DNA from: Bacteroidia bacterium
GTDB taxonomy: Bacteria > Bacteroidota > Bacteroidia > UKL13-3
Length of the DNA stretch: 64,000 nucleotides
Direction: 5' to 3'
NCBI GenBank assembly: GCA_019695215.1
Contig: JAIBAK010000005.1
Span: forward strand, 1-64,000
Shown here: positions 58,695-64,000 of the stretch, piece by piece
Layout: every line of letters starts with the position of its first letter
Position numbering within the stretch: position 1 is the first letter of the stretch
Program-made: the position numbers and the translations under genes
Notes under the pieces: model-generated
The model's input: only the letters and a program-made list of their open reading frames with translations
Told to the model about the DNA's origin: nothing
The model's database searches: none

Positions 58695-59162
58695 ATGACA
58701 AAAATTTACAGAAAAGCAGTATCAGTAACTGCAGTATTAGCTTTAGCTTTCGTATTCAGTAATTGTGGCTCATCAGACAAACCTGCTGAGCAATCGTCCG
58801 CCACACCTGCCGCCCCGGCCGATAACGGAGAAGGGGTTGGAAACTTTAACGGAAAAGAAGTTGCTCCTTTTGATGCAGCTTTAGCAGAAAAAGGGAAAAC
58901 CCTGTTTGAAGCCAAATGTTCAGCCTGCCATAAAATTACCGGAGACAAAGTGGTAGGTCCCGGACTTAAGGGCGTAACAGAACGCAGAAAACCACAATGG
59001 ATTCTGAACATGATTACCAATCCTGTGGAGATGACCCAAAAAGACCCGACTGCGCAAGCGTTACTTGCCGAACACCTTACTCAAATGACCAATCAGAATG
59101 TGGCAGAAGATGAAGCATTGTCCATTCTGAATTACCTGCGCCAAAATGATGGAGCCAAATAA
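58695..59162 (+). CDS. Cytochrome c lipoprotein of the nos operon
   Basis: The 155-aa lipoprotein (lipobox FSNC, Cys 24) carries a single haem motif KCSACHKITG (CSACH 75-79) and a distal Met (about 112-120 region, EMTQKDP). It probably delivers electrons to NosZ. Clade II nos clusters often include such a c-type cytochrome. It is 36 bp ahead of nosZ. Confidence 0.88.
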   Translation: MTKIYRKAVSVTAVLALAFVFSNCGSSDKPAEQSSATPAAPADNGEGVGNFNGKEVAPFDAALAEKGKTLFEAKCSACHKITGDKVVGPGLKGVTERRKPQWILNMITNPVEMTQKDPTAQALLAEHLTQMTNQNVAEDEALSILNYLRQNDGAK

Positions 59163-59198
59163 ACAAGACCTCTAAATAACTTACTTAATTATTCAATT

Positions 59199-61172
59199 AT
59201 GAAAATAATAGTTAAAACAGCAATCAGGATAAGCCTTATGGTTTTAGTGATTGCAGGCTTTTATAGTTGCAAGCCAAAAAAAGCAACCAATGTGGTACAA
59301 GGCGATGCAGCCAGCAAAGTATACGTTGCTCCGGGTAAACTGGATGAAGTATATATGTTTGCTTCCGGAGGATTTAGCGGACAGGTTGCCGTGTATGGTA
59401 TTCCTTCCGGAAGACTTCTTCGTCAGATACCGGTATTTTCTGTTAATCCCGAAAATGCATGGGGTTATTCAGAAGAAACAAAACCTATGCTCAACACCAC
59501 CAAAGGGATGATTCCGTGGGATGACAGTCACCACCCGGTTCTTTCAAAAACCGGTGGCAATGACGATGGCAGATGGCTCTTTATTAATGCCAACAACACC
59601 CCACGTATTGCCCGTATTGACCTTACCACCTTTAAAACAGCCGAAATTATTGAGCTGCCAAATACCGGTGGTAACCACGCTTCTCCTTATTGCACCGAAA
59701 ATACCGAGTACGTAGTAGGAGCTTCCCGCTTTAGTGTACCTCCGGATGAAACAGAAGTTGCCATTAACACCTACAAACAAAATTTTAAAGGAGTGGTAAA
59801 CTTTATTAAAGTAGATAAAGAAAGCGGACACATGAATCTGGCATTCCAACTGGATGTTCCGGCTATTGATTATGATTTGGCTCGTGCCGGAAAAGGAGTA
59901 TCACACGGTTGGCTGTTTTTCTCAAGCTATAATTCTGAACAGGCCAATACGCTGCTTGAAGTAAATGCCTCGCAAAAAGACAAGGACTTTATTATGGCCG
60001 TAAACTGGAAAAAAGCCGAAGAATACCTGGCACAGGGAAAAGGGGTAAAAAAACCAGCCAACTACTACCATAATTTATACGATGAGTCAAAACATATGGC
60101 TACATCCGAGCTGATGAAAGAAGTTATGACGCTGGATGCACGAGCACTGAAAGATATTTGTTACTATATGCCATGCCCTAAATCTCCTCACGGATGTGAT
60201 GTGAGCCCTACTGGCGAATACATTGTTGCTTCAGGAAAACTGGCTGCAACCATTCCGGTTTTTTCTTATAAGAAAATGATGGCTGCCATTGAAGGAAAGC
60301 AATTCGAAGGAGAGTTTGACGGCATCAGCGTGTTAAAATACGATGCAGTGCTTGCAGGCGAAGTTCAAAAACCGGGTTTAGGACCGCTGCACACCGAATT
60401 TGATCAGAACGGTTTTGCTTATACTTCATTCTTCGTTTCATCTGAAGTAGTAAAATGGAAAGTTGAAACCCGTGAAATAGTTGACCGTATCCCTACCTAC
60501 TATTCTATTGGCCACCTTTGCGCTGTTCAGGGTGATTCAAAACAACCTTTCGGAAAATACTTAGTTGCTTTGAACAAAATTACCAAAGACCGTTACCTCC
60601 CTACCGGACCTGAACTTTGCCAGTCGGCACAGCTGATTGATATTACAGGTGAAAAAATGAAATTGTTACTTGACTTCCCTACTATTGGCGAACCACACTA
60701 CGCCCAAATGATTCAGGCAGATTTGCTGATTAAAAACCAGCGTAAAGTGTACAAACTGGAAGAAAATAAACACCCGTATTTTGCAGGCAATGAAAAAGAG
60801 GCAAAAGTTGAACGTAAAGGCAACGAGGTTCACGTGTATATTACAGCCATCCGCTCACACTTTACTCCTGATAATATTGAAGGTGTAAAAGTAGGCGATG
60901 ATGTTTATTTCCATGTTACCAACCTTGAACAGGATTGGGACGTTCCGCACGGTTTCGCAGTAAAAGGTGCAGGCAATTCTGAACTATTGATTATGCCTGG
61001 CGAAACACAAACCCTGAAGTGGACTCCGAAAACACCTGGTGTATATCCTATGTATTGTACCGACTTCTGTTCGGCACTCCATCAGGAAATGCAGGGTTAT
61101 GTAAGGGTATCGCCCGCAGGTTCATCTACTCCAATGAGCTTCTCGACCGGTAATACGGCAGCAGCTAAATAG
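59199..61172 (+). CDS. nosZ: Nitrous-oxide reductase, Sec-dependent clade II
   Basis: The 657-aa enzyme reduces N2O to N2. It has a Sec-type lipoprotein-like signal (FYSC, Cys 24) and no twin-arginine, typical of clade II. CuZ histidines are seen in DDSHHP, GGNHASPY, SPHGCDVS, GPLHTEFD, SIGHLCAV and EPHYAQM. The CuA site is at the C-terminus: YCTDFCSALHQEM (about 625). The seven-bladed propeller and cupredoxin domains are complete. Copper supply genes nosL, nosD and nosF follow. Confidence 0.97.
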   Translation: MKIIVKTAIRISLMVLVIAGFYSCKPKKATNVVQGDAASKVYVAPGKLDEVYMFASGGFSGQVAVYGIPSGRLLRQIPVFSVNPENAWGYSEETKPMLNTTKGMIPWDDSHHPVLSKTGGNDDGRWLFINANNTPRIARIDLTTFKTAEIIELPNTGGNHASPYCTENTEYVVGASRFSVPPDETEVAINTYKQNFKGVVNFIKVDKESGHMNLAFQLDVPAIDYDLARAGKGVSHGWLFFSSYNSEQANTLLEVNASQKDKDFIMAVNWKKAEEYLAQGKGVKKPANYYHNLYDESKHMATSELMKEVMTLDARALKDICYYMPCPKSPHGCDVSPTGEYIVASGKLAATIPVFSYKKMMAAIEGKQFEGEFDGISVLKYDAVLAGEVQKPGLGPLHTEFDQNGFAYTSFFVSSEVVKWKVETREIVDRIPTYYSIGHLCAVQGDSKQPFGKYLVALNKITKDRYLPTGPELCQSAQLIDITGEKMKLLLDFPTIGEPHYAQMIQADLLIKNQRKVYKLEENKHPYFAGNEKEAKVERKGNEVHVYITAIRSHFTPDNIEGVKVGDDVYFHVTNLEQDWDVPHGFAVKGAGNSELLIMPGETQTLKWTPKTPGVYPMYCTDFCSALHQEMQGYVRVSPAGSSTPMSFSTGNTAAAK

Positions 61173-61187
61173 CTAATACTGAAAGTC

Positions 61188-61215
61188 AGGGGAGGAACTT
61201 CCTCCCCTTTCTTTT
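61188..61215 (+). terminator. Terminator-like hairpin after nosZ
   Basis: GGGGAGG (61189-61195) pairs with CCTCCCC (61201-61207), followed by a T-rich run. It may reduce transcription into the accessory nos genes; a separate -7 element lies just downstream at 61222. Confidence 0.75.
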
Positions 61216-61221
61216 TTCTTT

Positions 61222-61229
61222 TACCTTTG
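61222..61229 (+). promoter_or_regulatory. -7 element ahead of the nos membrane gene
   Basis: TACCTTTG matches TAnnTTTG, 34 bases before the ATG at 61264. No FNR-type dyad is in the fixed position. It would let the nosL-nosD genes be transcribed apart from nosZ. Confidence 0.4.
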
Positions 61230-61263
61230 CATTAGTTGCCGGTTCACCTTATTTGCTCACATC

Positions 61264-61842
61264 ATGAAATTAAAAACATCTTCCCGTCTTATTGTTTTGC
61301 TCTGCGCCTTAAGCATGAGCGTTGCCTATTTCTCCTCCGTTTGGAAAATTGAACTCGAAGCGCCTCAATATCCCGAAGGATTAAAAATGGAGATTTGGGT
61401 AAATGATATCAAGGGAGACATCAGTTCAATCAACAACCTTAACCACTATATCGGAATGTCAACCATTCACGTGGAAGACTTTCCCGAATTCAAAATACTT
61501 CCCGTTCTTTTGGCCATTATGATTGCCTGGGGAATTTTAGCCGCAGCACTTAATACCCGCAAAGCATTATTCTCATGGGTACTATTTCTTATTCTTGTAG
61601 CCGCAGTTGCCTCGGTTGATTTCTGGTTGTGGGAGTATAAATATGGTCACAATCTCGATCCTCATGCCGCTATCAAAATCCCCGGCATGTCATACCAGCC
61701 TCCGTTAATTGGATATAAAGAACTGCTCAACTTTCTGGCGGGATCTCTTCCTGATACAGGAGGATATTTTATTATTGTTCCCGCTGTAATTTCAGCAGGC
61801 GTCCTGTGGATGGAACATTTTATTTTCAGTAAAAAAACATGA
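61264..61842 (+). CDS. Membrane protein of the nos cluster, 192 aa
   Basis: The protein has about four membrane helices (about 9-27, 78-97, 103-122 and 165-185). A periplasmic loop contains FPEFKILP and NNLNHYIGMSTIHVED. It resembles the unnamed or NosB-like membrane protein found after nosZ in clade II clusters. The role is unknown; a link to electron transfer or maturation is an inference from the neighbours nosZ and nosL. Confidence 0.65.
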   Translation: MKLKTSSRLIVLLCALSMSVAYFSSVWKIELEAPQYPEGLKMEIWVNDIKGDISSINNLNHYIGMSTIHVEDFPEFKILPVLLAIMIAWGILAAALNTRKALFSWVLFLILVAAVASVDFWLWEYKYGHNLDPHAAIKIPGMSYQPPLIGYKELLNFLAGSLPDTGGYFIIVPAVISAGVLWMEHFIFSKKT

Positions 61843-61846
61843 CCTT

Positions 61847-62290
61847 ATGAAACAAATACTTTCAGTAATAGCTGCACTTCTTCCCATAGCATTCTTCTCT
61901 TCCTGTTCAGTAAAACCCCTTCCGATTAATTATGGAAAGGATCAGTGTCATCTCTGTAAAATGACTATCATGGATACAAAATTCGGGGCTGAATTGGTAA
62001 CTGCAAAAGGAAAAGTTTTTTACTTTGACTCGGACGAATGCATGATTGGATACCTCAAAAAAAATACGACTACCGACAGCACTTACAGTTTTATGCTGGT
62101 TACCGATTATGCGAATCCCGGAACTTTAACGGATGCAAAAAGTGCTTTTTACCTTCACGGAGATAATGTTCAAAGCCCAATGGGCGGAAATGTTGCTTCG
62201 TTTGCGAAAGAAGAAGATGCGAAAAAATTGCAGAGCACATTGGGCGGAGATATCATTCACTGGAGTTCCATTTTTGCCGTTATCCATTAA
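61847..62290 (+). CDS. nosL: NosL copper-binding lipoprotein
   Basis: The 147-aa lipoprotein (lipobox FFSSC, Cys 20) has the NosL copper motif DQCHLCKMTIMD and the SDECMIGYL segment. NosL is a copper chaperone for NosZ. It is 4 bp after the membrane protein gene. nosD follows 10 bp later. Confidence 0.93.
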   Translation: MKQILSVIAALLPIAFFSSCSVKPLPINYGKDQCHLCKMTIMDTKFGAELVTAKGKVFYFDSDECMIGYLKKNTTTDSTYSFMLVTDYANPGTLTDAKSAFYLHGDNVQSPMGGNVASFAKEEDAKKLQSTLGGDIIHWSSIFAVIH

Positions 62291-62300
62291 ATCTGCCGGC

Positions 62301-63542
62301 ATGTTCAGGTTGTCACTACTCACTTTTCTCTCTGCATTATTAGTTTGGTCCCCACTGGGAGCAAAAACCATAGATGTGGGCGCAACATACACCCATAAAC
62401 ACCCTGCGCAGGCCATTGCTTCGGCAAATAACGGAGATGTAATTATACTTCACAAAGGAACCTATGTTGTGAAAAATCTGCTCATCAATAAATCAATTAT
62501 ACTAAAAGGAGAGAATCAGCCGGTGCTTGATGCCCAAATGAAAGATTTTGGCATTACCATCACTGCCTCCAAGGTAACCGTTGATGGTATTACTATTAAA
62601 AATTCGGCCAGAGCGAGCATGACCGATTATGCCGGCATACAGGCAATCAAAGCCAGCCACCTCACCTTAAAAAATAATATTCTTATCAATACCTATTTTG
62701 GATTACACCTGGCGGGTATTGATTCATCTCTTATAGAAAACAATACCCTTACCGGCAATGCTCCCGATGATGCACGTTCGGGAAACGGAATTCATCTTTG
62801 GCAGTGCAACGCCATCAGCATACGAAAAAATAAAATAAGCGGACATCGGGACGGTATCTATTTTGAGTTTGCCCGCTTTTGCCATATTTCGCAAAACATC
62901 AGCGAAAAAAATTTCAGATACGGACTTCATTTTATGTTTTCAGACAACGATATCTACACCAATAATATTTTCAGAAACAACGGAACAGGTGTGGCAGTGA
63001 TGTACACTAAAGGTATCCGAATGACAGGAAACATTTTTGCTGACAACTGGGGAAGTTCGGCCTATGGAATATTATTAAAAGATATAGGAGACAGTTATAT
63101 CACCGGAAATACATTTATAAACAATACTGTCGGGATATTTATGGAAGGGTCGTCCCGTATTAATGTTACGGGAAATTCATTTCAAAACAACGGATGGGCT
63201 CTGAAACTGCTGGCCAATTGTGCACAGGATACTTTCATCAGAAATAAATTTAACGGAAACACCTTTGATGTATCAACCAATGGTACCGTTACGCTCAATT
63301 ATTTTAAACACAATTACTGGGATAAATATACCGGATATGACCTGAACAGAGACGGCATTGGCGATATACCCTACAGGCCTGTAAGTTTATATGCCACCAT
63401 TATTGAACAAATGCCTTATGCGGTGATGCTTTTGCGCAGTTTTGCGGTAGACTTACTGGATAAAGCGGAAAAAAATATACCTTCACTTACACCAGACCAG
63501 CTAAAAGACGATTCTCCATTAATGAAATCACCTGTGCAATGA
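62301..63542 (+). CDS. nosD: NosD copper-insertion protein
   Basis: The 413-aa periplasmic protein has a signal peptide (ending SPLGAK) and a right-handed beta-helix of NosD/CASH repeats (DGITIKNS, IENNTLTGN, ISGHRDGIYFEF, NDIYTNNIFRNNGTG). It acts with NosF and NosY in supplying NosZ maturation factors. The ATG at 62301 is chosen because it opens a signal peptide; the longer frame overlaps nosL. Its stop overlaps nosF (ATGA). Confidence 0.93.
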   Translation: MFRLSLLTFLSALLVWSPLGAKTIDVGATYTHKHPAQAIASANNGDVIILHKGTYVVKNLLINKSIILKGENQPVLDAQMKDFGITITASKVTVDGITIKNSARASMTDYAGIQAIKASHLTLKNNILINTYFGLHLAGIDSSLIENNTLTGNAPDDARSGNGIHLWQCNAISIRKNKISGHRDGIYFEFARFCHISQNISEKNFRYGLHFMFSDNDIYTNNIFRNNGTGVAVMYTKGIRMTGNIFADNWGSSAYGILLKDIGDSYITGNTFINNTVGIFMEGSSRINVTGNSFQNNGWALKLLANCAQDTFIRNKFNGNTFDVSTNGTVTLNYFKHNYWDKYTGYDLNRDGIGDIPYRPVSLYATIIEQMPYAVMLLRSFAVDLLDKAEKNIPSLTPDQLKDDSPLMKSPVQ

Positions 63543-64000
63543 TTGAAGTAAAAGCGCTTACAAAAAATTTTGGTAAACTCCGGGTACTAAAGGGAGTGAA
63601 TATTTCCTTTCACAAAGGAGAAGTGGTATCGGTAATCGGTCCAAACGGTTCGGGTAAAACTACCTTAATCAAATCTATTCTTGGAATGGTGATTCCGGAT
63701 TCGGGCGAGATACTGCTTGACGGAAAATCAATTAACGGGCAATGGAAATACAGATCCAAAATTGGATATATGCCGCAAATTGGCCGCTACCCCGATAATA
63801 TGAAAATCGGTCAGGTATTTTCGATGATGCGTGACTTAAGGACAGATGCAACCGCTCCTGATGAATCGGTACTTAATTCATATAAATTACCTTCGCTGTT
63901 TGATAAAACCATGCGCACCCTTTCCGGAGGAACCCGCCAAAAGGTGAGCGCAGCTTTAGCTTTTTTGTTTAACCCCGACATATTAATTCTTGACGAACCC
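63539..64000 (+). CDS. nosF: NosF ABC-transporter ATPase (partial)
   Basis: The first 154 codons are present; the gene runs off the window. The visible part has Walker A GPNGSGKTTL, signature LSGGTRQK and Walker B DILILDEP. It is the ATPase of the NosDFY complex. The ATG overlaps the nosD stop by 4 bases. Confidence 0.92.
   Translation, partial: MIEVKALTKNFGKLRVLKGVNISFHKGEVVSVIGPNGSGKTTLIKSILGMVIPDSGEILLDGKSINGQWKYRSKIGYMPQIGRYPDNMKIGQVFSMMRDLRTDATAPDESVLNSYKLPSLFDKTMRTLSGGTRQKVSAALAFLFNPDILILDEP

Noticed and set aside
1..64000. tRNA, rRNA or CRISPR arrays
   Set aside because: No tRNA-like cloverleaf, rRNA sequence or evenly spaced direct-repeat array was seen. The 41-bp repeat has no spacers.

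Overview
The window looks like the chromosome of a member of the Bacteroidota. Three things support this: several proteins carry type IX secretion (T9SS) C-terminal sorting domains, many genes have the Bacteroidota -7 promoter element TAnnTTTG a few bases before the start codon, and the content includes a PID-CTERM/exosortase pair, DUF6029, Omp28 and a Sec-dependent (clade II) nosZ cluster. No tRNA, rRNA or CRISPR array was seen. Genus cannot be assigned from the sequence.

Layout. 1-4364 is an accessory block: a cation-efflux gene, unknown small genes with a palindromic spacer, an IS3-family element inserted in an unknown gene, and about 1 kb of repeats with no convincing gene. 4365-7351 holds a secreted multicopper oxidase and a second T9SS cargo protein. 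7428-12051 is the core cluster rny, zapA, a coiled-coil gene and pheT. 12308-24284 holds a cold-shock protein, a fatty-acid desaturase, envelope proteins, fabG, a VWA membrane protein, a def-ruvX-histidine kinase operon, a KynB-like cyclase and bioY. 25588-35555 (with 35566-36090) carries kynurenine-pathway genes (kmo, kynU, an ACMSD-like amidohydrolase, 3-hydroxyanthranilate dioxygenase) mixed with a deoxyhypusine-synthase-like gene, an Nramp-like transporter and a PLP lyase. 36127-41542 is an exosortase, a tiny PID-CTERM protein and large beta-rich secreted proteins. 41836-48575 holds a J-domain membrane protein, an S9 peptidase, an atypical SDR and a two-gene unknown module bracketed by 25-bp direct repeats. 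48672-53630 has a MauG-like di-heme protein with MbnP, then nadA-nadB. 53694-64000 is a denitrification island: queD, an unknown 598-aa gene, norB, norC, an FNR-type regulator, a cytochrome c, nosZ, a membrane gene, nosL, nosD and nosF (cut by the window end).

The main result is a shared promoter design. Upstream of norC, the nos operon, mbnP, nadA and kynU there is a 14-bp dyad of the form NTGAY-N4-RTCAN. In all five its centre lies exactly 36.5 bp from the last base of the -7 element, which would put it near -41.5, the class II FNR position. In the nor, nos and mbnP/nadA regions a second dyad lies exactly 22 bp away. The window encodes a good candidate regulator at 57840-58544, an FNR-like protein with four cysteines placed like the Fe-S ligands of FNR. 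The regulon would join NO and N2O respiration, a probable copper protein pair and NAD or kynurenine metabolism. The NorB homologue is also unusual: it lacks the third FeB histidine, the FeB glutamate and one low-spin haem histidine of canonical NorB.
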